This document shows, piece after piece, positions 15,944-24,071 of a stretch of DNA of 64,000 nt. The stretch spans positions 682,001 to 746,000 of the forward strand of contig NZ_JARVHQ010000001.1 in the NCBI RefSeq assembly GCF_040459645.1, written 5' to 3'. Within the stretch, counting starts at the first letter, position 1. Every line of letters starts with the position of its first letter. Under the pieces are notes generated by a model, which was given only the letters and a program-made list of their open reading frames with translations, was not told where the DNA came from and did no database searches. The position numbers were made by a program, and so were the translations under genes. This stretch comes from Bacillus cereus group sp. RP43. Its GTDB lineage: Bacteria; Bacillota; Bacilli; Bacillales; Bacillaceae_G.

Positions 15944-17137
15944 ATGCCAAGGAAAGTATGGCTATTAGTAGCTGGGATGATTATTAATGTCACGGGTGCT
16001 TCTTTTTTATGGCCTTTTAATACAATTTACTTACATGATAGTTTAGGGAAATCTTTATCAGTAGCCGGAATGGTATTAATGATCAACTCGCTTACTGGTG
16101 TAATCGGAAACTTGCTCGGCGGTGTTTTATTTGATAAATGGGGCGGTTATAAATCAATTTTAGTAGGGATTGTCATTACACTTGTATCGATTTTAGGTCT
16201 TGTGTTCTTCCACGGTTGGCCGTTATATGTTGTGTGGCTAGCATTAATCGGATTCGGTTCTGGAATGGTGTTTCCATCGATGTATGCGATGGTTGGTACG
16301 GTTTGGCCAGAGGGCGGAAGACGAGCATTTAATGCGATGTATGTTGGACAAAACGTTGGGATTGCGATTGGAACAGCGTGCGGTGGTTTAGTTGCGTCTT
16401 ATCGTTTTGATTATATTTTCTTAGCGAACTTTATTTTATACTTTGTTTTCTTCTTAATTGCTTTTATTGGATTCCGTGGTATGGAAGACAAAAAAGAGTC
16501 AGGAGTACAAAGAGAAGTCGAAACGAAAAAAGGTTGGTCACTTACACCTGGCTTCAAAGCACTTCTTATCGTATGTGTAGCATATGCTTTATGCTGGGTT
16601 ACATACGTACAGTGGCAAGGGGCAATTGCAACACATATGCAGGAATTAAATATTAGTCTGCGTCATTATAGTTTATTATGGACGATAAATGGAGCGATGA
16701 TTGTTTGTGCGCAGCCACTTGTTAGTATGCTAATTCGCTGGATGAAGCGCTCTTTAAAACAGCAAATTATGATTGGAATTATCATTTTTGCGGCGTCGTT
16801 TATTGTTTTAAGTCAAGCGCAACAATTTACAATGTTCCTCGTTGCGATGGTGACATTAACAATTGGTGAATTATTCGTATGGCCGGCAGTGCCAACCATT
16901 GCTAATATACTTGCACCGAAAGATAAACTTGGGTTTTATCAAGGGGTCGTAAATAGTGCGGCGACTGTAGGAAAGATGTTCGGACCGGTCGTTGGCGGAG
17001 CGATTGTTGACTTATACAATATGGAAGTATTGTTTATAGCGATCATGGTAATGCTTGTAGTAGCGCTTATAGCAACGAGTATTTATGATAGACGAGTAAA
17101 AGTAGAAGAAACAGTTGAAGAAAAAATTGCAGTTTAG
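15944..17137 (+). CDS. yttB: MFS transporter (YttB-like)
   Basis: This 397-residue, 12-helix major facilitator begins MPRKVWLLVAGMIINVTGASFLWPF and has the DKWGGYKS form of the A-motif after helix 2 (about 64-72). A six-plus-six layout with a basic central loop (about 178-200) is clear. B. subtilis YttB, next to leuS, has the same N-terminus and position; its substrate is unknown. The start at 15944 follows AGGAGGGGAG; an upstream in-frame ATG at 15911 lacks a site. It precedes the leuS T-box. Confidence 0.85.
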   Translation: MPRKVWLLVAGMIINVTGASFLWPFNTIYLHDSLGKSLSVAGMVLMINSLTGVIGNLLGGVLFDKWGGYKSILVGIVITLVSILGLVFFHGWPLYVVWLALIGFGSGMVFPSMYAMVGTVWPEGGRRAFNAMYVGQNVGIAIGTACGGLVASYRFDYIFLANFILYFVFFLIAFIGFRGMEDKKESGVQREVETKKGWSLTPGFKALLIVCVAYALCWVTYVQWQGAIATHMQELNISLRHYSLLWTINGAMIVCAQPLVSMLIRWMKRSLKQQIMIGIIIFAASFIVLSQAQQFTMFLVAMVTLTIGELFVWPAVPTIANILAPKDKLGFYQGVVNSAATVGKMFGPVVGGAIVDLYNMEVLFIAIMVMLVVALIATSIYDRRVKVEETVEEKIAV

Positions 17138-17194
17138 TTTGACGGAACAAGTAACATGTTTTAGAATATATTTAAATTAACTCATATTTGTAAT

Positions 17195-17431
17195 AACAGT
17201 GAAAAGGAATAGTAGTAATAGAAGCTGGTTTAGAGAGTTGACGGTCGGTGCAAGTCAATCCACGTTTCGTTATGAACTCGCCTTTGAGTTGCAGTTGTGA
17301 AACTAATAGTAGCAATTGCCGTTAATCCACGTTACGGATCTAAGCGAATGTATATATTACATTAATTTAGGGTGGTACCGCGGGAATCTATAACCTCTCG
17401 TCCCTTTCTAGGGATGAGAGGTTTTTTGTAT
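17195..17431 (+). promoter_or_regulatory. Leucine T-box riboswitch (leuS leader)
   Basis: The leader contains the T-box core AGGGTGGTACCGCGGGAA at about 17369-17386. A stem I region has GGTGCAAG at 17228-17235 and a specifier loop GAACTCG whose CTC (17277-17279) is a leucine codon. The leader ends in a long terminator stem (17393-17422) followed by seven T's. Uncharged tRNA-Leu would favour the antiterminator and allow leuS expression. Confidence 0.93.
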
Positions 17432-17473
17432 TTTGGGCGGTGAAAATAAATAGAATTTCAAGGAGGGTATCTC

Positions 17474-19882
17474 ATGAGCTTTAATCATCAAGAAATTGAG
17501 AAGAAGTGGCAAGGGCATTGGGAAGAGAATAAAACATTCCGTACGCCAGATGAGACAGAAAAACCAAAATTTTATGCACTAGATATGTTCCCATATCCAT
17601 CAGGTGCAGGCTTACACGTAGGTCATCCAGAAGGTTATACAGCGACAGATATTTTATCTCGTATGAAGCGTATGCAAGGATATAATGTTCTTCATCCAAT
17701 GGGATGGGATGCATTCGGTCTTCCAGCAGAGCAATATGCACTTGATACTGGAAACAGCCCAGCAGAATTTACAGAGCTTAATATTAATACGTTCCGTAAT
17801 CAAATTAAAGCATTAGGCTTCTCTTACGATTGGGATCGTGAAGTAAATACAACGGATCCAAACTACTACAAGTGGACACAATGGATCTTCCTAAAACTAT
17901 TTGAAAAAGGTTTAGCTTACGTTGATGAAGTACCTGTAAACTGGTGCCCAGCACTTGGTACAGTACTTGCGAATGAAGAAATAATTGACGGTAAGAGTGA
18001 GCGCGGTGGACATCCAGTTGAGCGTCGTCCGATGAGACAGTGGATGTTAAAAATTACAGCATACGGAGATCGTCTATTAGAAGATCTAGATGAGCTTGAT
18101 TGGCCAGAAAGCTTAAAAGATATGCAGCGTAACTGGATTGGTCGTTCTGAAGGTGCAGAAGTACACTTCAACATCGATGGTACAGATGAGAAGTTTACAG
18201 TTTTCACAACGCGTCCTGATACACTATTTGGTGCAACATACTGTGTACTTGCTCCGGAACATGCACTTGTTGCAGAAATTACAACAGCAGATCAAAAAGA
18301 AGCTGTAGAAGCTTACATTAACTCTGTTAAAATGAAGAGCGATTTAGAGCGTACAGAACTTGCGAAAGAGAAAACTGGTGTATTCACTGGTGCTTACGCA
18401 GTTAACCCAGTAAACGGTGAGAAATTACCAATCTGGATCGCTGATTACGTTCTTGCAACTTACGGAACAGGTGCTGTAATGGCAGTTCCAGCTCACGATG
18501 AGCGTGATTATGAATTCGCATCAGTATTCAATCTTCCAATGAAGGAAGTTGTAAAAGGCGGAGACATTACGAAAGAAGTGTACACAGGTGATGGTGCACA
18601 CGTAAACTCAGCATTCCTTGATGGTTTAAATAAAGAAGAAGCAATCGTAAAAATGATTGAGTGGCTTGAAGTAACGAGCGCAGGAAATCAAAAAGTAACG
18701 TACCGTCTACGTGACTGGTTATTTAGCCGTCAACGTTACTGGGGTGAGCCAATTCCAGTAATCCATTGGGAAGATGGTACAATGACAGCTGTAAAAGAAG
18801 AAGAATTACCATTAGTTCTTCCAAAAACAGAAAACATTCGTCCTTCAGGTACAGGTGAGTCACCACTTGCAAACATTGAAGAGTGGGTAAATGTTGTTGA
18901 TCCTGAAACTGGTAAAAAAGGTCGTCGTGAAACAAACACAATGCCACAATGGGCTGGTAGCTGCTGGTACTACCTACGCTACATCGATCCAAACAACAGC
19001 GAAGCACTTGTAGACCCTGAAAAAGTAAAACAATGGCTTCCAGTTGATATTTATATCGGTGGTGCAGAGCACGCTGTACTTCACTTACTATATGCTCGTT
19101 TCTGGCATAAAGTATTATATGATATCGGTGTAGTTCCAACGAAAGAACCGTTCCAACAATTATTCAACCAAGGTATGATCTTAGGTGAAAATAACGAGAA
19201 AATGAGTAAATCAAAAGGTAACGTTGTAAACCCGGATGATATCGTAGCAAGCCACGGTGCAGATACACTTCGTCTATACGAAATGTTCATGGGACCATTA
19301 GATGCTTCAATCGCTTGGTCTGAAAATGGTCTTGACGGAGCTCGTCGTTTCCTAGACCGCGTATGGCGCCTATTCATTCAAGATAACGGTGAATTAAGTG
19401 AGAAAATCACTGATGCACCAAATAAAGAGCTTGAAAAAGCTTACCACCAAACAGTGAAGAAAGTAACAGAAGACTATGCAGAGCTTCGCTTCAACACAGC
19501 GATTTCTCAAATGATGGTATTCATCAACGATGCATACAAAGCTGAAACACTTCCGAAAGAATATGTAGAAGGTTTCGTAAAAATGATTGCACCAGTTGCG
19601 CCTCATATCGGGGAAGAACTTTGGAGCAAGCTTGGTTACAATGAAACAATCACATATGCAAGCTGGCCAACATTTGATGAGTCTAAACTTGTAGAAGATG
19701 AAGTTGAAATCGTTGTTCAAATTATGGGCAAAGTTCGCGCAAAATTAACAATGAGTAAAGACGCATCAAAAGAAGAAATGGAACAACTTGCACTTGAGGC
19801 AATCAAAGAACAAATTGAAGGGAAAACAGTTCGTAAAGTAATTGTTGTTCCTGGAAAACTTGTTAACGTTGTTGCAAACTAA
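17474..19882 (+). CDS. leuS: Leucyl-tRNA synthetase
   Basis: This 802-residue class I synthetase has the HIGH-type motif HVGH at 48-51 in [13 protein letters not shown] and KMSKSKG near 576. The CP1 editing domain carries [12 protein letters not shown] and [15 protein letters not shown]. The C-terminal anticodon-binding and KVRAKL domains are complete. It charges tRNA-Leu and edits misactivated isoleucine-like amino acids. Length matches bacillary LeuRS. AAGGAGG lies 7 bases before the ATG, and expression is controlled by the T-box leader directly upstream. Confidence 0.98.
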   Translation: MSFNHQEIEKKWQGHWEENKTFRTPDETEKPKFYALDMFPYPSGAGLHVGHPEGYTATDILSRMKRMQGYNVLHPMGWDAFGLPAEQYALDTGNSPAEFTELNINTFRNQIKALGFSYDWDREVNTTDPNYYKWTQWIFLKLFEKGLAYVDEVPVNWCPALGTVLANEEIIDGKSERGGHPVERRPMRQWMLKITAYGDRLLEDLDELDWPESLKDMQRNWIGRSEGAEVHFNIDGTDEKFTVFTTRPDTLFGATYCVLAPEHALVAEITTADQKEAVEAYINSVKMKSDLERTELAKEKTGVFTGAYAVNPVNGEKLPIWIADYVLATYGTGAVMAVPAHDERDYEFASVFNLPMKEVVKGGDITKEVYTGDGAHVNSAFLDGLNKEEAIVKMIEWLEVTSAGNQKVTYRLRDWLFSRQRYWGEPIPVIHWEDGTMTAVKEEELPLVLPKTENIRPSGTGESPLANIEEWVNVVDPETGKKGRRETNTMPQWAGSCWYYLRYIDPNNSEALVDPEKVKQWLPVDIYIGGAEHAVLHLLYARFWHKVLYDIGVVPTKEPFQQLFNQGMILGENNEKMSKSKGNVVNPDDIVASHGADTLRLYEMFMGPLDASIAWSENGLDGARRFLDRVWRLFIQDNGELSEKITDAPNKELEKAYHQTVKKVTEDYAELRFNTAISQMMVFINDAYKAETLPKEYVEGFVKMIAPVAPHIGEELWSKLGYNETITYASWPTFDESKLVEDEVEIVVQIMGKVRAKLTMSKDASKEEMEQLALEAIKEQIEGKTVRKVIVVPGKLVNVVAN

Positions 19883-19897
19883 TTAATTATTAATAAA

Positions 19898-19928
19898 AGC
19901 TCAGAGCGTTTATGCTCTGAGTTTTTTT
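19898..19928 (+). terminator. Terminator after leuS
   Basis: A CTCAGAGC/GCTCTGAG stem with a 6-nt loop is followed by seven T residues, 17 bases after the leuS stop. Confidence 0.93.
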
Positions 19929-20070
19929 ATGTGAAAAATAAGTTCTGGATCCCCTTCATCAATGGAGAACGAAGAAAAAGGTGCGGAATTCCCATATAGA
20001 CAAACACCTATTCTTCTATAGGAAATATGATAAAAAAGGTAGGTTAAATTGAGCAGAAGAGGTGAAAGGA

Positions 20071-21063
20071 ATGAAAGGGATGGACAATAATGCACCACAT
20101 GGCTTCTTCGGAGGTGGATCGGATAGTTATGGACAAATGATGTCCATGGGAGGAGATGGTCAACACGGATATGGCGGAATCCCAAGTTGGATGGGAGGAG
20201 ATGGTCAACACGGATATGGTGGAATCCCAAGTTGGATGGGAGGAGCAGCTGGAGGATTTCCGACGTCAGTGGCTGGAGCACAGACAGGAATTCCGACATT
20301 GGTAGGAGGAGCACAAGGAGGAGTGCCTGTAGGCATGCCAACTACATTTCCATCTTTCGTAGGAGGAGCACAAGGAGGAGCACCAGTAGGTATGCCAACT
20401 ACATTTCCATCTTTTGTGGGAGGCGTACAAACAGGATTTCCTGTACCTGGCGTCGGTGTTGTAGCTGGAGGAGTCGGTGGTTTCCCTCAAGGTGTTCACG
20501 GTCATCATGTGCATCACGGTCATCACCAACATCACGGTCATCACCAACATCACGGCCATCACCAACATCACGGCCATCACCAACATCACGGCCATCACCA
20601 ACATCACGGCCAGCATCAACATCATGGTCAGCATCAACATCATGGTCAACACCAAGGGCATCATCAGCAACAAGTACATCATCATGGTCATCACCAAATT
20701 CATCCGCAAGCGGTTCTTTTCCAAACACACCAAGGTCAACATCATCACCAAGGTCAACACCATCACCAAGGTCAACACCATCACCAAGGTCAACACCATC
20801 ACCAAGGTCAACACCATCACCAAGGTCAACATCATCACCAAGGTCAACACCATCACCAAGGTCAACATCATCACCAAGGTCAGCAGCATCATCAAGGTCA
20901 GCAGCATCATCAAGGCCAACAGCATCATCAAGGCCAACAACAATATCAGCAATATCAGCAGCAACAACAGCCTTGGGCAGGTGGAATTGGAGCAGGGGCG
21001 GCAGCAGGAGCAGCAGCTGGTACTGCAGGAGCAGCAGGACACGCGGGACACGTGGGTCATTAA
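20071..21063 (+). CDS. Histidine/glutamine/glycine-rich repeat protein, probable spore surface protein
   Basis: This 330-residue, low-complexity protein falls into three parts. Residues 1-60 are Gly/Met rich with a tandem GGDGQHGYGGIPSWM repeat. Residues 60-140 hold GGAQGG...PTTFPSFV repeats. Residues 145-300 are almost pure HHGHHQ-type then GQHHHQ-type hexapeptides (18-bp units). The C-terminus is a Gly/Ala-rich helix-like tail ending HAGHVGH. There is no signal peptide or membrane segment. The composition resembles Bacillus coat or exosporium proteins and predicts strong binding of Ni, Cu or Zn. The ATG at 20071 has GAGGTG 7 bases upstream; the GTG at 20062 is less likely. Function unknown. 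Confidence 0.8.
   Translation: MKGMDNNAPHGFFGGGSDSYGQMMSMGGDGQHGYGGIPSWMGGDGQHGYGGIPSWMGGAAGGFPTSVAGAQTGIPTLVGGAQGGVPVGMPTTFPSFVGGAQGGAPVGMPTTFPSFVGGVQTGFPVPGVGVVAGGVGGFPQGVHGHHVHHGHHQHHGHHQHHGHHQHHGHHQHHGHHQHHGQHQHHGQHQHHGQHQGHHQQQVHHHGHHQIHPQAVLFQTHQGQHHHQGQHHHQGQHHHQGQHHHQGQHHHQGQHHHQGQHHHQGQHHHQGQQHHQGQQHHQGQQHHQGQQQYQQYQQQQQPWAGGIGAGAAAGAAAGTAGAAGHAGHVGH
20510..20945. repeat. In-frame 18-bp repeats coding HHGHHQ and GQHHHQ units
   Basis: Two successive tandem arrays of near-identical 18-bp units lie within the histidine-rich gene. They are separated by a non-repeated stretch (about 20650-20735). Variation is mostly at third positions, so the protein pattern is preserved. Confidence 0.9.
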
Positions 21064-21088
21064 TAGGCCAAAGGAAAAAAGACATAAT

Positions 21089-21121
21089 AAAAAACTGCTA
21101 GGAGATCCTAGCAGTTTTTTT
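21089..21121. terminator. Bidirectional terminator between the His-rich and MazG-like genes
   Basis: An AACTGCTAGG/CCTAGCAGTT stem with a 4-nt loop has A's on the left and T7 on the right. The stop codon of the reverse-strand gene (21110-21108) lies inside the stem. Confidence 0.9.
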
Positions 21122-21530
21122 CTGCCTCTTGACGTTGGCGTTCGATTTCCGCACGAAGTTGTGGTTCCGGTGCTTGCCATCCTTCTGGTTTCATAATTTT
21201 GCCGTCGCCCTCGCGGAATCGAGGCTTTCCATCAGGGAATAGTTTTGCCATGTTAGCATTGTTTACAATTTCGAATCCTTTATCTGGACGTACGCCCATT
21301 TCTGCAAACGTTCCGAATGCAAAGTAAATAAGGTCAATAAGTGCATCATATTGATCTTCAACAGTTGTTGCTTCTAGAAATTCTTCTAACTCTTCTTGCA
21401 TAAAACTAGCACGAATTTTTGCACGCTCTTCTGTTAGTTTTGTTGGAGTATTTGTCACAGGATGTCCGAATACTTCGTGCATTTTCGCAACAAGTTCGTA
21501 TCCTTTATCTAAACCTTTTTCGTTTGTCAT
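21108..21530 (-). CDS. MazG-like nucleotide pyrophosphohydrolase family protein
   Basis: This 140-residue alpha-helical protein has the EELEEF...DALIDLIYFAFGT arrangement (about 47-82), which matches the ExxE...ExxD magnesium-binding motifs of MazG/PRA-PH all-alpha NTP pyrophosphatases. It would hydrolyse a nucleoside triphosphate or phosphoribosyl-ATP-like substrate to monophosphate and pyrophosphate. It is not beside his genes, so a nucleotide house-cleaning role is more likely than histidine synthesis (inference). The C-terminal helical tail ends inside the shared terminator. Confidence 0.78.
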   Translation of the reverse strand: MTNEKGLDKGYELVAKMHEVFGHPVTNTPTKLTEERAKIRASFMQEELEEFLEATTVEDQYDALIDLIYFAFGTFAEMGVRPDKGFEIVNNANMAKLFPDGKPRFREGDGKIMKPEGWQAPEPQLRAEIERQRQEAEKNC

Positions 21531-21590
21531 GTTGTTTCATCCTTTCTTACGTTATGCCGAAGTTTATTGTAACATAAGGTAGTTATTTAA

Positions 21591-21623
21591 TAAAAAGAAC
21601 ATCTTATGAGAAATAAGATGTTC
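21591..21623 (-). terminator. Terminator after the small membrane-protein gene
   Basis: A GAACATCTTAT/ATAAGATGTTC stem with a 5-nt loop is followed on the reverse strand by TTTTTATT. Confidence 0.88.
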
Positions 21624-21628
21624 GCTTG

Positions 21629-21814
21629 TTATTCTTCTTTCTTAATTAAAACGGATAAAATAAGATCGATACCAAACATTCCGATGAGTAGCATCGGTAT
21701 AACGACAAGTAAATAACGTGTGAAGGAAACATTTTTTAAGTATGTATGAGCAAATAAAAAGACGCCGAGAAATAAAATACCGTTTAAAATAGGCTTTACT
21801 AATTTTTTAGACAT
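21629..21814 (-). CDS. Small two-helix membrane protein
   Basis: This 61-residue protein has hydrophobic segments at about 9-24 and 32-55 and a basic N-terminus, ending in KKEE. GGGGGAG lies 3 bases before the ATG. It is monocistronic between two terminators, downstream of the gerC-type gene. The family is not recognised. Confidence 0.65.
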   Translation of the reverse strand: MSKKLVKPILNGILFLGVFLFAHTYLKNVSFTRYLLVVIPMLLIGMFGIDLILSVLIKKEE

Positions 21815-21848
21815 AAGCTCCCCCGTAAATATCCTTTTCTCTATTTAA

Positions 21849-21893
21849 AAATAAAAACTCCCTTCTCCGTTGTACCATGCCAGAGAGGGGAGT
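21849..21893 (-). terminator. Terminator of the germination receptor operon
   Basis: A 12-bp stem with one wobble pair (AACTCCCCTCTC/GAGAAGGGAGTT read on the reverse strand) precedes TTTTATTTT, just past the gerC-type stop. Confidence 0.82.
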
Positions 21894-21905
21894 TCAATCA
21901 TTAAC

Positions 21906-22985
21906 TTATTCAATCACACCAGAATTTGTAATATTTACGGTGTATTTTATTTTAATAGGGACATCTTTATACATTCTTCGCCACTCTTCTAATTTGAATG
22001 GACGATAATGTTGTCTATATTTTGCTCCAAGTCCAAGGGGATCAACATTTAGAGATTTAAACTGTTTAATTAGTTTTGTAGCTTTCGCATCTAATTGTTT
22101 TTCGACTGACTTAGCTATTTTTGTTGTATTTTTTTTGTTTTCTAAATTAAATTTTCTAGAGAGCTCCTGAATACGAGCGTCCACCTTTACATGAATATAG
22201 AAAGAAGGTTTCCCATTTTTTATGTTTACCTCGTAGGTAGGAACGGAACGAATGTTATTAATCATTGCATAGCCAGGATTGGTTTTAAATTCATGTGAGT
22301 CCAAGCGGTGCTTTTCTAGCAGTCCTTTGAAAACAAACATATCGTGGTACTTAATTGTTCCGACTAACTTATCCTTTTTCAAGAGACCGATACCAGTAAT
22401 CTTTATTTTATCTCCATGTTTTTTGAGGATAGGCATATAGGAATCTTGTCCTTCACGGTAGTACCTGAAGGCACCTAAATACAAATTGTCAGTTGGCAAA
22501 GGGCCAGTGTCCATATTATGTTCTAACATTTTTTTTATATAAATCGCAACATTGTAAGATGTACTATATTTTCCTTTAAATAGTTCAGTACCACTGCCTT
22601 CTAATAGTCCAACATACAGTGAGTTACCAATATTCACATCACGAATTAATGTGTCAAAGGAGTTGGATAATCCTTTTTTAGCAACCTTTGTTGTGAATAA
22701 GGCAACACGCATTTGACCGCTTGCGAACGGTTGCGAAGATTCTAAAGATGTATCTGCCTTTACTTGTTTTACTGCGTTTCCTGTTCCCTCATAAACTTGA
22801 ACTTTATTGCCCTTTTTTTGTATAGGACAAACAAATGTAACTTTTACTTTATTATCTTTTGCTGTATCGAAGACAGTTCCTTGAATGAGTTGAACATCAT
22901 CAATAATATTTTTTTGTAAGCAACCAGTTAGACTGAAGATACTGATGCAAATAAGAAGTATTAATTTTCTTTTGGTTTTTTCCAT
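21906..22985 (-). CDS. gerIC: Spore germination receptor C subunit (GerC family lipoprotein)
   Basis: This 359-residue protein starts at 22985 with a basic N-terminus, a hydrophobic stretch and a lipobox LTGC (C22). It would be exported, lipidated and held on the outer face of the inner spore membrane. The body fits Ger(x)C proteins, including SQPFASGQMRVALF and the C-terminal DPLGLGAKYRQHYRP block. A longer ATG at 23042 would add 19 residues inside the upstream B gene. It overlaps gerB by 25 bases, as in other ger operons. The gerI/gerH name is inferred from the repeat-bearing A subunit. Confidence 0.9.
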   Translation of the reverse strand: MEKTKRKLILLICISIFSLTGCLQKNIIDDVQLIQGTVFDTAKDNKVKVTFVCPIQKKGNKVQVYEGTGNAVKQVKADTSLESSQPFASGQMRVALFTTKVAKKGLSNSFDTLIRDVNIGNSLYVGLLEGSGTELFKGKYSTSYNVAIYIKKMLEHNMDTGPLPTDNLYLGAFRYYREGQDSYMPILKKHGDKIKITGIGLLKKDKLVGTIKYHDMFVFKGLLEKHRLDSHEFKTNPGYAMINNIRSVPTYEVNIKNGKPSFYIHVKVDARIQELSRKFNLENKKNTTKIAKSVEKQLDAKATKLIKQFKSLNVDPLGLGAKYRQHYRPFKLEEWRRMYKDVPIKIKYTVNITNSGVIE

Positions 22986-24055
22986 TTTCTTTTCACCCAC
23001 ACAATAATAAATAGAATTGGGATGTATACATATATAAGCCAAAAACTAACTTTAGATGTATTGCTAATAAAATCATTAATATCATGCCTGTTCGTTAAAA
23101 GTTGTGAAACAACTAAGGTGATAAGCATAAAGGCGATTAAAATGCTACGTTGCTTAACACGAAAGATTTCATGAGTTCCTCTAGTAGCAGCCCATAAAGG
23201 TAGAATAAAGCTCGTAACAATAACGAGAGCATAAGCGGAAATAGCAATATACTCAAGTCGCTCTATAAAAGGAAGCTTAATAACTTGTGTCATTGAAAGT
23301 TGAGACCAAATTGTTTTGAGTAGTTGTTTTTCACTAAAGAAAGTAAAAGCGAGAATAGTACTAAACAAATATAAGCAGTTAGAGAATAATGCCCCATATT
23401 GTGCGAATTTATGGGACTTCTCTGGCTCTTTAACAAACGGATAAACCATAAGAAAAATTTCAAACCCTGTCATACTATAAATAGATAGTTTGGCCGCTTT
23501 CAAAATATCGGTAAAAGAATGTGAAAACATCGGAAGTAAATTATCCCAATGTGCGAATTTCAAAATAAAAAGACTTAGAAAAAGATATCCTAAGGTCCCG
23601 CCAACAGAAATGACACAAATGCCTGTAATGACGCGGAAGCCTGATGAAATAATGTAATAACTTATTAAGCATAAAAAGAATGTGAGCATCCAGGTGGATG
23701 CACTAGGAAACATCCATACTTGAATAATTTCGACATATGTTCTAACTACAGAAATACTTACAATAAAAAAATAAGCCATAAAGATGATACTAATGCCGTT
23801 TCCAATCCATTTTCCAAAAGTTTGCTTGTGTAAATCAATTAAGTTTCCCTTTGTATTTTTTAATGAATAGTACATCATCCATATAAGAATATGGATACAG
23901 ATTCCTGTGAGTAGAACCCCCATCCAGCCATCGTACCCAGCTACCTTTGCAATAATACGAGCGAATCCGAGAACACCAGCACCAAACTGTGCACTGTGAA
24001 TTAAGAAGAAAACAAAGATAGGAGATATTTGATATTTTTCTTGAACTTTACTCAT
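22961..24055 (-). CDS. gerIB: Spore germination receptor B subunit (APC-family permease)
   Basis: This 364-residue integral membrane protein has about ten helices and the GerB/APC fold. It opens with a helix rich in small residues (FGAGVLGFARIIAKVAGYDGW), typical of the ligand-binding region of GerB proteins. B subunits are thought to determine germinant specificity. ATG 24055 follows GAGGTG; a TTG at 24058 is also possible. It lies 16 bases after the A gene and overlaps gerC. Confidence 0.93.
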   Translation of the reverse strand: MSKVQEKYQISPIFVFFLIHSAQFGAGVLGFARIIAKVAGYDGWMGVLLTGICIHILIWMMYYSLKNTKGNLIDLHKQTFGKWIGNGISIIFMAYFFIVSISVVRTYVEIIQVWMFPSASTWMLTFFLCLISYYIISSGFRVITGICVISVGGTLGYLFLSLFILKFAHWDNLLPMFSHSFTDILKAAKLSIYSMTGFEIFLMVYPFVKEPEKSHKFAQYGALFSNCLYLFSTILAFTFFSEKQLLKTIWSQLSMTQVIKLPFIERLEYIAISAYALVIVTSFILPLWAATRGTHEIFRVKQRSILIAFMLITLVVSQLLTNRHDINDFISNTSKVSFWLIYVYIPILFIIVWVKRKWKKPKEN

Positions 24056-24071
24056 CAATGCACCTCATTTC

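Noticed and set aside
20510..20945. CRISPR-like spaced repeats
   Set aside because: The 18-bp units are contiguous and in frame, without unique spacers, and no cas genes are present.
20266..21196. Long reading frames in other frames and on the reverse strand of the histidine-rich gene
   Set aside because: They are composition shadows of the 18-bp repeats, lack ribosome sites, and encode monotonous Leu/Met or Ser/Arg repeats. The forward frame has a proper ribosome site and terminator.
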